A stretch of 64,000 bases of DNA from Turnera subulata (Eukaryota; Streptophyta; Magnoliopsida; Malpighiales; Passifloraceae). Numbering within the stretch: the first letter of the stretch is position 1; every line of letters starts with the position of its first letter. This document shows, one piece after another, positions 38,937 to 50,042 of this stretch. The notes beneath the pieces were generated by a model that saw nothing but the letters and a program-made list of their open reading frames with translations, did no database searches and had not been told where the DNA came from. Location: contig JAKUCV010002763.1 of the NCBI GenBank assembly GCA_028386065.3, forward strand, positions 124,001 through 188,000. Direction: 5' to 3'. A program made the position numbers and the translations under genes.

Positions 38937-39378
38937 TTAGTTTGTTTGGATAGATGGGGAATGGAGGGGAAGGGAGGGGAAGGGAGGGGAAAGGAGGAGA
39001 ATGGAGGAGAATTTTTAATTTAACCTTGTTTGGAAAAGAAAATTAATGGAGGGGAAGGGGAATTTTTTAACCTTCATTCCTCTCCATTCCCCTTAAAATG
39101 TCTCCCCGCCGATTTGGTGGGGAATGGAGGGGAGGGGAATTTTAGAACTAGATGATGACCTAAAATTCCATAATTAGCCTCTTATATTTTAAAAAATAAT
39201 TTATAAATAAGGATATCTATGTAATTTAAAAATATTACCTACCATTCCCTTCCTTTCCCTTTAATGAACATATCCAAACAAGTTAAACTTAAATTTTCTC
39301 CTCTCCACCATTCCCATCTCTTCCCTTCCCATCCATTCTCCTCCCTTCCCTTTCCCTTTATATTTCCAAACAAACTAA
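38937..39378. mobile_element. Fold-back MITE with GGGGAAGGGA arms
   Basis: Terminal inverted repeats TTAGTTTGTTTGGA (38937-38950) and TCCAAACAAACTAA (39365-39378) are perfect over 14 bp. Behind them the left arm is GGGGAAGGGAGGGG-rich and the right arm is its CCCTTCCC-rich complement. A second inner pair, CTTGTTTGGAAA near 39025 and ATCCAAACAAGTT near 39275, makes a nested hairpin. No clear target duplication was found. The type is a small non-autonomous DNA element. Confidence 0.75.
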
Positions 39379-39897
39379 CCCAATGGGAGAAAGAAGTTAT
39401 ACAAATTAATTATTGATAAATATATAAAGTAATTATTATTAATATTATTATTGTTATTCAAAAAAATAATGAACATTATAACTTAACTCATAATAATTGG
39501 TTTTCAAAAAGAAAATAATACTAGTAATTTATTTTTAATTAGAAAAAAATAAGATTATGAGGGATTTTTTTGTAATGTTAAATTTTTTTTTTAAAAAAAG
39601 AATCAATTTTTTTTTTTTTACTTTTCTTGTTTGCTATCCTCTGCCTCTTCTCCGCCTCTCATCACCTTTCCGTCTCTCATCGTTCGCTTACAGTTCTCCG
39701 TCTCATCGTTGTTCGTCTACCGTTATCGTAATTGAGGTATTCATCCGGATCTACAGATCTAATGCTTTTTGTTTATGTTTCTTTTATTCTTTTTTTTCTC
39801 TCTCTCTCTCTCTTCGTTTTCATAATTTTATTCTCTCTCCCTATGTTTGTTTTTTTTTTAAATTATTATTTATGAATCTATATTCTCCGTTCTGCAG

Positions 39898-40506
39898 ATG
39901 AGGGGTTCTACCAGTAAATTCGCCGCCTTTGTGGTATGTAACCCTTTTGCGCCCAAAAACCCTAATTTAGACATTATAAATATATAATTCTAATATAAAA
40001 AATAATAATTAATTTCTTTTTTTCTTGTGACTCCGTGGCTGAATCTGATTAGTAATCCTAATTTGATGATAGCTTGTGTTGCCTTTCATGTTTCCCCCTT
40101 TCGATATCCTATCCTGTCTGTTGGCGGTGTGTCTATTCTGTTGAGAGTGCTGTCTTTCTTATTGTTCTCTGATGATGAGGCTTTTGTGTGTACTGTTTGC
40201 CGCCCTGCCTTTTGTCTTTTGAAGTTGTCTACTGTGATGGGCTCCATTTCGATTTTGTGGTCTTTGTTAATTGGTACTATATGTATTGCTTCGATGATAG
40301 CCTGTGTTGTTGCCCTCATATTCCCCCACTTCTTTTATTCTTTGCAGGAACTTTTACAATGGTGCGCAATTGGTGCTCTTGGCGGCTATTCTTATGTAAT
40401 GTACAAGACATTTAATGAATTGCACGAGATGTACGTGGAAGGAACCAAGAAGCTTGAGGAAAATAGAAAGAGTCTTGTACGACCTGCAACAAACCCAGAA
40501 GGTTGA
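39898..40506 (+). CDS. Small single-span membrane protein, 64 aa, two coding exons
   Basis: The coding sequence joins 39898-39933 (MRGSTSKFAAFV) and 40348-40506 (ELLQWCAIGALGG to RPATNPEG, stop TGA 40504). The 414-bp intron has GTATGT and TTTGCAG ends and is phase 0. A second intron lies in the 5' UTR (GTATTC at 39737 to TTCTGCAG at 39897), so the ATG is the second base after an exon join. Residues about 8-29 are hydrophobic, then a charged helix (FNELHEMYVEGTKKLEENRKS) follows. This is a small tail-facing membrane protein; I do not recognise the family. An alternative reading straight through the intron from 40027 is less likely because consensus splice sites and the UTR intron support the model. 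There are no breaks. Confidence 0.65.
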
Positions 40507-40574
40507 GCAAAGGTCTGGGAAGATTTCGGGAAATGAAAATAGTTAAGTAGGATGCTTATGTTGGCCTCTATGTT

Positions 40575-40902
40575 GGGCAGACAAACTATGGCAAGTCAGT
40601 ATAATTTTGTTTGAATGTATTAAGATATGAAACTGTAGTGTCTCAATTGACTCGTGATTTGCATGTGCTTTGAATGTATTAAGGTATGATACTGTTGTGT
40701 CTCAATTGACTGTTATGTTTTGTAAATCGCGGGCTATTGGGCAGACAAACTATGGCAAGTCAGTATAATTTTGTTTGAATGTATTAAGATATGAAACTGT
40801 AGTGTCTCAATTGACTCTTGTGATTTGCATGTGCTTTGAATGTATTAAGGTATGATACTGTTGTCTCAATTGACTGTTATGTTTTGTAAATCGCGGGCTA
40901 TG
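40575..40902 (+). repeat. 164-bp tandem duplication in the 3' flank of the small gene
   Basis: GGGCAGACAAACTATGG begins at 40575 and again at 40739. The two units are almost identical through TGTAAATCGCGGGCTAT, differing by a few bases. Each unit itself contains two related halves (TTTGAATGTATTAAG, then TGTCTCAATTGACT). It probably lies in the 3' UTR. Confidence 0.9.
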
Positions 40903-41403
40903 TGGTTTGATCGCATTAAGCGAAATCAAACTCATTCCCCATTGGGGCTTTATTGTGTTTCTCTTCCTCCTTGCATGTCACAAAGTCCAATGAAATCTAC
41001 ATAGGTAGGCACTGCCATCCCTTCCAGGCTTTCCCTCCCGAATTTGCCTGGAAGGGAATGAGATCTTTACTCTCTTTTTTTTTCTTCTCCGAAGGAGTCA
41101 GGAGGTGCTAATCTTTAGCATGCCTTTCACAATTCAAGTCAATCTAAGCCCTCTAGTTTCAACTGCTTCCATCTAGTTTGAAGCACTTACTCCACTGATA
41201 CAAAATAATCAGCTCTAGCGGTGAAGCTCTGACCTGCAATCATTTGCATCTCCTATTTGAGACTTGATCAGCCAATCAGATCCTCGGAAGCTAGAGACAG
41301 AATCTTGCGACTCATCTTCGTCGGCCTCCGTGGGCATATAACTTTCATCTTTTTGAGTCGATGCTGACTTATGTTCAATCTATTTGACATATAGTATTAA
41401 TTT

Positions 41404-41635
41404 TATTCAAGCCTCACTGGGATCCAAAGGAGGAAGAAGTGGCTGCCGGAGAGGAAGGAGGAGGGGAGAGGTGTAGGATAACTTTTTATTTCTTTTCTTT
41501 CATAAAAATCCTTTTATTTTATTCAAGCCTCACTGGGATCCAACGGAGGAAGAAGTGGCTGCCAGAGAGGAAGGAGGGGAGAGGTGTGGGATAACTTTTT
41601 ATTTCTTTTCTTTCATGAAAATCTTTTTATTTTCT
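41404..41635 (+). repeat. 116-bp tandem duplication
   Basis: TATTCAAGCCTCACTGGGAT starts at 41404 and at 41520. Both units run through GGAGGAAGAAGTGGCTGCC and GATAACTTTTTATTTC with only a few changes and one 3-bp indel. Confidence 0.9.
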
Positions 41636-41819
41636 TAAAACATGAAATAACAAAAAGAATAAATTTCATCAAACGGTTAAAGTATTGCCACTTTTCGTTA
41701 ATATCTTTTTCCTTCCTCCTCAAACCACAATATGGATATCGATATTTTTTTATTTCTTTTCTACTTTTATTTTTTGTTTGAGTTTTATTTAATTTTGTGT
41801 AAATAAATTCAGTGGACAA

Positions 41820-42003
41820 AATGGACGGCGATGATTAAAACACGTGGCATCAATCTGTTTGTGTGATTGATGGAACCCATCTGCCATTGGACGGAAGCAC
41901 CGATTCGAACCTAAATGAGAGTTCAGGTGGTCAACTGACGGAAAAAAATTTTAGGTGGTGACTGAAAAATAAACCTGAGTTAGGGGGTCAAAATGTAATT
42001 AAC
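41820..42003. repeat. Unpaired Mutator-style terminal repeat
   Basis: The right end AGGGGGTCAAAATGTAATTA, preceded by GTTCAGGTGGTCAACTGACGG and CACGTGGCATC-type words, has the layout of the MULE TIR at 1600 (GGTTCAATACATTTTACCCC, CCACCTG and so on). I found no inverted partner within a few kb, so it may be a solo or degraded end. Confidence 0.3.
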
Positions 42004-42599
42004 CCGAAAAATGGTAAAAAGAGTAGGAGAATGATGTGGAAGTATATGATTGAATCAAAATTTGATAATACAGGTACACTTCGTAGCGGTAATCTTTTCA
42101 TCAAAATTCATTCCTTAGAAAGAAGGATGAATTTGAGAGAAAGAAAGCATTTATAAAGGATTTTGATGCCCCATGTTTAGCAAGTCATATTTATCATCAT
42201 TGGAAATTTATCATGAGACATTTATAATCATTATTGAAAGGATTTATCATCATTATTGAAAAGACTCATCATCATTGAAACAATCCTAATCAACGAAGGC
42301 GCATAAAGCATCAAGATAGCAGAGAGCGGAGATATTAGTCCGGAAAGGCGATGTTATTAAACCCGAACCGGCCCAGTCGGTTGAACCTGATTAATTGTGA
42401 TCTTGCTAGTTTTTTGGGCCAACAAATTCTTTGTAAATTTTCGGTTAAACCCGAGTTCGACCACCTTTTATCCAAAAAAATTGTGACCTGGTGGCCCGAC
42501 CAGGTCAACCTTCAGTCCTGATTGAATAACATCTTTAAAGTGATAATTTGATCAATTAAGAACTTCAGATTGGCTTAGACAAGCTAATTGTCCATCAAA

Positions 42600-42817
42600 A
42601 CCAACTTGTTGTTGTAGTGGAGCCAAATATCTCGGCTCGTATACACAGAATACATATCAAAAGAATACACTAGTTAGTAAATGAGGATGAATAGAGACTA
42701 GACCAACATTTCATGGCCTCCCAAAATACCATCCCAAATTCCTTATTCCCACTTATATCCATCCATGAATCAGTCCGTACTTCTCTTACTAACAACATCG
42801 GCTGCCTAGTAGAAGTT
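42600..42817 (+). pseudogene. Endogenous pararetrovirus-like relic, left piece
   Basis: This degenerate sequence is continuous with 50043-50960 once the copia element and its AAGTT duplication are removed. It encodes readable pieces such as HESVRTSLTNNIGCLVEVTQ across the join. It has no intact frame. Confidence 0.45.
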
Positions 42818-43136
42818 TGTAGGAAAATAGTGAGTCCACCTATAAGGGGTGCTCACTTAAGCCCAACTAGGCCCAACTAGTGCATTATATAAGCCACCAC
42901 AAGGGGAGGCTGATATATAGTATTTTGTACACATATGTTGGGTAAACACTGAGATAACCTGCATACTGCATTCTAGGGTTTAGACCGTGGAAACTAGGAG
43001 GCCGATCTGACATACTGTGATGGTCTCCACCGACCAGTGATTCAAGCCGTGGCTCCCGATCCTAACAACGCTTCCGCTTCACTCTTATAGATAAGTCTTC
43101 TTCTCTATGTTATGTATATGTACATGAATTCCTTCA
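42818..43136 (+). repeat. 5' LTR of the 7.2-kb copia element
   Basis: It starts TGTAGGAAAATAG and ends GAATTCCTTCA. A TATA-like TATATAAG lies near 42885, and TTGGTAGCGGAGCC follows 1 nt after the end as the primer site (43138-43151). Confidence 0.93.
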
Positions 43137-44340
43137 TTGGTAGCGGAGCCATTAGGCTTGTTTTCTGGTTAAATTGATATGTTCAGTTTGTTCAATCCAT
43201 AGGAATTGATTTGTTCAATTCATTAGTCAATTTGATTAATTCTTGGATTGTATATTTGTGTGATTTTCTTTTTATGTTATTAATCATGGTTGATTTCCTG
43301 TATCAAATTATACAATATATGATTGTATATGATCTGTGTATATTTATTAGATGATTAATTTTGTCTAATTAATCGTTGGTTTATCATCGATTCATATGTG
43401 TTATTGATGATTGGAAAATGTACTGTTCTATTGGTGAAATACTGGGTTTTTTTTTTGGAACCTCTGATGACAAGCTCAAACTCACGACCACTGTCCACGG
43501 TTGCTCACGACAACCAAACCCGTCTCATTGTGGAGACAAAGGTGCGCTGCTCAATGCGGCATGAAAAGAGACCAGCACCCTCCGGTTTTTCCACTGCACA
43601 CGGCGGCGGCAAGGACAGGAGTCGCTGCTCACAGCGACAGATCCAACCGACAAAGCAAGAATCGCAGCAGCGTCACAGACGGTGGACGTGCGACGGCGGG
43701 GCGATTGCTCGCAGGGGCGATGGAGGCTCACGAGGTTGTGGTGCATCGACGTACACGTCGTCAACTGCGACTACTATTTAGCGATGGTTGAGCGAATCGA
43801 GGAGACGGCCGGAGCAGAAGCTGGCGGCGTTCGTTGCTGTCGAATAGCTCCGCCGCTCGTGCTTTCCTCTTCGCTCGTCGTTGCTGGCTGGGATGGGCGG
43901 CGCAGGTTGCAGGGGCGCGATTGGTTCACGTGTCCGGTGGCACCCGCGGCTGCGAGCGAGCATCGCTGTTGCGTCCTTTTTGGCCGCTGCAGCCTCGCCC
44001 ACCGTTGGTTGCCATTACAGCTGCGGCGGCAGCGATGCAGCTCCGGTGGGAGTCTCTTCACAAGGTGGCAGCAGCTCTTGTGGGTTGATGGAGAAGATGA
44101 TGCCTAGGGCATCCTTCACAAAACGAACGGCTGGGATTGATCCGATCGTGTGGCTGTGAGCCATCAAAAAAAAAAAGGAGGAAACCTGCCAGGCCGGACT
44201 TGGGCCGCTGAGCCTATGGGCTTGTGAATGAATTTGGACAACTGGGTAGTTCAATTCGTTGGGCTTTAGTGGCACGATTTTGGACTACTGGGTAGTGTAA
44301 TTTATTGGAATTAGTAGTCTATATTAACTAGATTTGGACA
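43137..44340 (+). other. Copia leader and GC-rich possibly captured segment
   Basis: After the primer site comes AT-rich leader, then a GC-rich block (about 43460-44160) with many short overlapping frames rich in Arg, Gly, Ser and Cys. It has no gag motif. The GC content contrasts with everything around it, as a captured host exon or promoter would. The origin is not recognised. Confidence 0.4.
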
Positions 44341-44369
44341 AATTTATTGGGCACAAGGCCTATTATGGA

Positions 44370-45060
44370 CCATTATTTAAGACATAAGGTCTTACTAATT
44401 TTATTTTGTATGGCCTATATTAAACATATGGTTTAATTAAAATTAATTTAGGCATATGGTTTAAGTTAATTTCTCTTTTATGTGTCCTATAAAAATAATT
44501 TTGACTTATTTTAGACAGACGGTCTAAAATTATTTTTCTTTCTATCAACATATGGTTGAATAAAATAATATGGAATTATTTTAGACATATGGTCTAAATT
44601 ATTAATTTTTATTGGGTTTGAAACCTAATAAGAAATAACTATAAGTCTAATGTTATTTTACGAAAGAGATGGTCGTTTTAGACATATGGTCTAAATCAAA
44701 TTTCTTCTATTGACATATGGTCAAAGAAAATATAATAATAATCGACTCCTTTTAGACATATGGTCTAAAAATTAATTTATTTTGGGTTTATGACCAGAAT
44801 AAAATTAAATTGTCCATCTTAGATATACGGTCTAAGTAAGTTTTATTTTATGGGGTTATGGCTTAAATAAAATAAAATTAATCAGGACAAAAGTCTAACA
44901 TTATTATATTTTTTAGAAGAGATGATCGATAACAAAATAATTTTTCTAGACACACGGTCTAAATAAATTTTATTTTTATATCTCATGACCTTAGTAAAAT
45001 TTGTCCATGCTAGACATATGGTCTAATTAAATTTTATTCTATGACATACGGCTTAGAATA
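44370..45060 (+). repeat. Array of TTTAGACATATGGTCTAAA-type inverted motifs
   Basis: About 15 near-palindromes of the form (TTT)AGACATATGGTCT(AAA), with compensating variants such as AACATATGGTT, TGACATATGGTCA, AGACAGACGGTCT and AGACACACGGTCT, recur every 30-75 bp, separated by AATTTTATTT-like spacers. In several variants the change on one arm is matched on the other (GACC/GGTC, AAC/GTT), so pairing is kept although sequence is not. Confidence 0.75.
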
Positions 45061-46865
45061 AAATTATGAAGGGTTCCAATATTTTTCTTAATAGATCCAG
45101 AAAAAGTACTTAGTCACACGGACTATTTATTTTGACATAAATTTTGTGTTTATGTTTTATCACCAATAAAATACAATCCGAATATTTCTAGACCATTTTC
45201 TTTGTGAATTTGGCACGAGAAATATTTACCCAACTGTTCAAGCATGAGTAATATACGATTACTTGCTTTAATGTTAATTGGATTAACATTATGAATTAGT
45301 TGCTATTTAGTTTAGCATCACATGTTAATTAGTTTAACATTGTTGGGTTGTTCAACTTAATTACTACTTCATAAGTTATTGTCGCTTAGCTCAACAAAAG
45401 GTTGATGCTTAATGACAGTAACTATGAAATTTGGAATTTAGTATTCCAATATGTGCTGGTAGAGCGAAAGTGCTCTTGTGATCATCAATGTAGTCATGAA
45501 AGTTGAAGACAGATCAGTACGACAAACCATACAATGCAAAGTACTGTTGTAACAAAAGTGTTGCAATGATGACCAAATGGGTCATTTTCCAATGATGAAA
45601 TTGGATAGTACGATGTGGTACTTTACTTTGCATGAGCTAGCAAACTTTGTGTTTGCGGCTGTTTTATTTTGTGCGTAACTGAATATAATTCTTAGTGAAT
45701 TATTGACTTAGTAGCCACACATTATATTGTATGGAGATGTGATAACTAATCAATGTTAAAGTCTCACATGGAGATTAAATACTTTGACATGTAAGTGGCA
45801 ACAATAAGGTGTTGCTTTAATACTCATAGCCTACAAGTTAGTGTTGTGTAATATATGAGATGTGATCTTACATGATGGGTGTCTTTTCTGACATGTCTTG
45901 GTTTTAGTAACCATACATGCTTTCATGACAAATTATAAAATTGATTCTGGTTCAATTTTATATGGCTTTAGTCTTATTACCGAATAATCCTAGAATTGGT
46001 CATACGGACCAACAAAGAATGCCAAGGTTAGCAAATAATGTTTGCTTCCTAGCATTATATAAGTAAAATTGTCTGCTTGTGAGTGTTATCTAGCTGATTA
46101 TTGACCATCCGGTAAAGTGATTGAAGCCAACTCTTCACTGTTATTTGTCCACCTGGACAACTGCGGATCCATTCACGTTTGGACTAGGCAAACGCATGTA
46201 ATTCATCATTTTATTCATTATGCCCAATTATATCTATTTAATTTTCTATTTTTGAGGCATTAAGTTGTTTCTAAAGCTATATGAGCTTAATAGAAAATTA
46301 ACTAGATATGAAGATACAAGATCATCACGTTAATTGTGATCATTTTGTCGATCCAATCAGTTGGGCATGTGATGAAAGGAGTGCTTTGGTTGACTATTCC
46401 TAACAATCTATGGCAAAATGTGTTATAGAGTGACATGATGGAATGCTTCTGTAACAGTTAAGTAAACGAGGGCGCAAACCTTATTGCCACATGGGTAATA
46501 TTTAATTGGTTGCTGCCTATATACTTAACAATATGCCTATATAGTCAGTTACAACTACTCTGCATGTGTTGTAGACTAGAATGCTACCCACCAAGTGTTT
46601 TAGTAACCTTGGAAGTTGTGCTGCTTATACACATTATTTCTCTCTGGCAAGATGTACCTTCAGAGGAAGACAAGTGTCTTATGAGATACTCACTAACCTT
46701 AAGGGTTATATGTTTATAAGCCAGCAAAACAGTGGGAGCGTAACTGAGTTTAAACTAACAGATGTCACATTCTTAGTGAATGAGTTTCTTAAGAAGATTG
46801 AGATAGGTTAAGGCCTATCTTTATTTGAGGAAGAGGATTAAAACATGCAAGTATTACTTCATTCG

Positions 46866-47012
46866 AGTGGGAGGATTTTAGCAGATGATGAATTAGTTTC
46901 TCATCAATAAAACTTCCCCATCATCAAGTCCGAATAAAAGTGGGAGGATTTTAGCAGATGATGAATTAGTTTCTCATCAATAAAACTTCCCCATCATCAA
47001 GTCCGAATAAAA
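46866..47012 (+). repeat. 73-bp tandem duplication
   Basis: AGTGGGAGGATTTTAGCAGA through CATCAAGTCCGAATAAA occurs twice, from 46866 and 46939, with identical sequence. AGTGGGAG-type purine motifs recur at about 46732, 47040, 47072 and 47100 as well. Confidence 0.92.
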
Positions 47013-47219
47013 GTAATCTTGTTGTAATCTTGTTGTTCCAAGTGGGAGCAATAGAGATAGATCTTGTTCTTAGTGGGAGCGAGATTAACGTTTTAATCCG
47101 AGTGGGAGCCATGTTGACCCAAATGGGAACAACATACTTGAATCACAATTTAGTGTGATTCTTATAAAAGACTATCGTTGATGATTTGACATCAAAGATA
47201 GTGGGCCTTTTATGATATT

Positions 47220-48680
47220 CCTACATGATGAGCCTAGAAGAGGCTGCCTCAAAATCCTTCTAAAGAAAAATGGATAAAGCCACGTGAAGAAAAGATGGAG
47301 TCAATGAGAGTCAGTAAAGTTTAAAACTGGTTGATCTCATTTAAGGACACAATGCCAATGGGAACAAATGTGTTCTCAAAAGCAAGCTTATGGCTGGTGC
47401 ATAGTTGAGAAATTTAAGACTCAACTAATAGGTAAAAGGTACACTGCAGAAAGAGATAGATTACAAGAATCAATCTCAGTTTCTGTAAGTTTTACCTATG
47501 TATGGATATTTCTAGCTATTACTTCAAACTTAAAGTTTGGATTACGCCAAACGGATGTAATAATGCCTTTCCAAATGAACATTGAATGAAACAAATTGTG
47601 TTTCAATGAAGAGGACCACAAACATACGGTTTGTAGACTTTGAAGTCTATATTGGTCTTCTAATCCTCAAGGCATGTACCAAGTAAGTTTGTAATTTACA
47701 TATAGTATGTATATGACATACTTATAGAAAAAAATGATATGGAGTTTAATTAACAAGGTAAAAAAAACCTAGTTGTCATCTCAATCGAGATAGATGATAT
47801 GGATAAAGATTGCATATAAACTTGAAAATAAGATTTCAAGATATTATTGTATTTCTCGTAAGAGAATTACAATAATAAAGCTTTGAAATAATACTATATG
47901 CATCAAAGTAATCCTATCTAAACTCCTATCAATAAATGCCATACTTTGAGAAATCGTGTATCCTAAGACTCCTGATGAGAGTGATGAATAAGCCAAGTTC
48001 CATAACGGAGCATAGTCAAAAGTTTGTTGTACACTATAGTGTACGATAGACTAGATATTGGCTAAGAAAATGGCTTAACAGATAGATGTCAATCCGATAT
48101 AGGCATAGCACATTACAAGTAGTTAAAAAGGATCATGGGATGTCTAAAGAAGTCCGCTGATGACAATTTTGTCTCCAAGTAGAAAGATGTCCTTCTCGGT
48201 TGAATGCAAAAGACTTGGTCATGGAAAAGATCTAGATGGTAGAAAAGTCTACATCTGGATATATATGTTCTTACTTAATGATGGCTCCATATCATAAAGT
48301 AGTAAGAAGTGATCATGTGTATTCTTGTCTACGATTGAGGCTAAGTGTGTAGCTCTCGCTTCAACAGTATAAAAGTCATTTGGTTGAATAAGTTCTTGGA
48401 TTTGTAAGATGGATAATCCATAAAACATTGATCTAGTGTTAGTCGACTATGATAGTGAGGCTGCAACTTCCATTGCCAAGAATGGTTAGTTTCACCAAAT
48501 AAGTAGACATCTGATACAACTATGTAGATGGCATTATTGTATGCAAGGTTGTGAATGTGAAGTATCTGTCTATAAGAGACAAGTGATTAGATGCATTGTT
48601 TAAGCCTTTACCTTGGGATGTGTTTGTAGAACACATTGGGTATTAAAATTGTGTAGGCTTAAGTACTTCACTTGATGCTT
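47220..48680 (+). pseudogene. Degenerate copia reverse transcriptase and RNase H
   Basis: Readable islands in changing frames keep copia order. EKMESMRVSKV (about 47290) is the start of RT. A RHVPSK/DMDKDC region follows near 47680-47810, then CPKTPDE (about 47960). RNase H islands are LSTIEAKCVALAST (about 48330), SEAATSIAKNG (about 48450) and the tail KPLPWDVFVEHIG near 48605-48640. Many stops and frameshifts are present and none of the frames exceeds about 75 codons. Confidence 0.75.
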
Positions 48681-49723
48681 ATCTTTTTCCCAAAACTCAC
48701 AACCTATGTTTAATATTCTTGCTATCAAATAAGTTGATTTGCATACATACATATGGATGAATGTTATGTACATTCTTCATTTATTTGTTCAAGAATGTTG
48801 GGTGGGCACGAGGTTAGCCCTCTCACACGGGTAACCGCCTTCTTTTCTTAGAGATATGTGGAGATGAGACAGATTTTAAGCAAAATTATCAGACATATAA
48901 TTTGAGAGCTTGTGGCTTAAAATCATAAATGCCGACTATATAATGACAGAAGGTCATTTTAATGGTGGAATACGTTCACCAAGTCTACTTAGTGGGCCAT
49001 ATGTGAGCTCAAGTTGATGTGTAGATCGAGGAACTCAAATTTGGACAAATATGGTGTCTAAATATCATCTGTACAACATTCCATATGGGAAAGACATACG
49101 CTCCATGGGAAAGGAGAAAATGCTGTGGCACATGTTTCATACCATGTGTGCGTTTTTGTCGACCAAATGGGTTTACATAAGTTCAATCTCCGCTTACTGT
49201 TGTGTGAGACCCAGAGCCTTTATGGTGGCTCTATCGTGTACCCTCAGGACTCTGATCAGGTACTTGAGATTCAGTTTGATGTTTGCTATCTTAGTGTGTT
49301 GCCAAAGGACCATGGACACTGATTCGGTCTGGCGGGACATGCCTAAAAAAGCAAGTCATGTTGAGTTAAGGGGATCGTGAGAAGAGGATGATCATTGACC
49401 GAAATCACATTAGTTTGTATTCAACGGTGCACCAATTATGACATACAGTTATAATTGTGAATACAATGTATCTTTAAAAGAGAGATCTTCGACAGATTTC
49501 TAATGTGATTTATGATCTAGGGTATTTGCATACTTTTTTTGACCTACTTGCAGGTTTATTCCAGATGAGAGGCTATATATTCCTAACAGATGTATAGCAT
49601 TTAGCTCTCACAGTATGCTGGTCGCACAGTTCTACTTCCTTGTTTGGATGTTTGTAGTTTCTTATGAGAATTTATTTCTCATGATTGTTTTTATGAGCAC
49701 TCCCATTATGTGTGAGTGGGAGA

Positions 49724-50042
49724 TGTAAGAAAATAGTGAGTCCACTCATAAGGGATGCTCACTTAAGCCCAACTAGGCCTAACTAGTGCATTATATAAGC
49801 CACCATAAGGGGAGGCTAATATACAGTATTTTGTACACATATGTTGGGTAAACACTGAGAAAACCTGCATACTGCATTCTAGGGTTTAGAACGTGGAAAC
49901 TAGGAGGCCGATCCGACACACTGTGACGGTCTCCACCGACCAGTGATTCAAGCCGTGGCTCCCGATCCTAACAATGCTTCTGCTTCACTCTTACAGATAA
50001 GTCTTCTTATCTATGTTATGCATATGTACATGAATTCCTTCA
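49724..50042 (+). repeat. 3' LTR of the 7.2-kb copia element
   Basis: It starts TGTAAGAAAATAG, ends GAATTCCTTCA, and is the same 319 bp as the 5' copy. The purine tract GTGAGTGGGAGA directly precedes it. Confidence 0.93.

Larger units (their letters stand above)
42818..50042 (+). mobile_element. Ty1/copia element, complete ends, dead coding region
   Basis: It has two 319-bp LTRs, TSD AAGTT on both sides (42813-42817 and 50043-50047), a primer site after the 5' LTR, a purine tract GAGTGGGAGA before the 3' LTR and degenerate RT/RNase H in the expected place, giving a total of 7,225 bp. The LTRs differ at about 18 of 319 positions by hand count. The interior has no long frame. It includes a GC-rich non-retroviral block (about 43450-44160) and a palindrome array (44370-45060). 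It sits in a pararetrovirus relic. Confidence 0.92.

Noticed and set aside
40027..40506. Single 159-codon gene starting inside the intron
   Set aside because: Consensus GTATGT and TTTGCAG sites and the short upstream exon give a better model; the first two thirds of this frame is intron sequence.
43398..44275. Overlapping frames in the GC-rich block on both strands
   Set aside because: High GC removes stops by chance; no motif is recognisable and frames conflict. Kept only as a possible captured segment.
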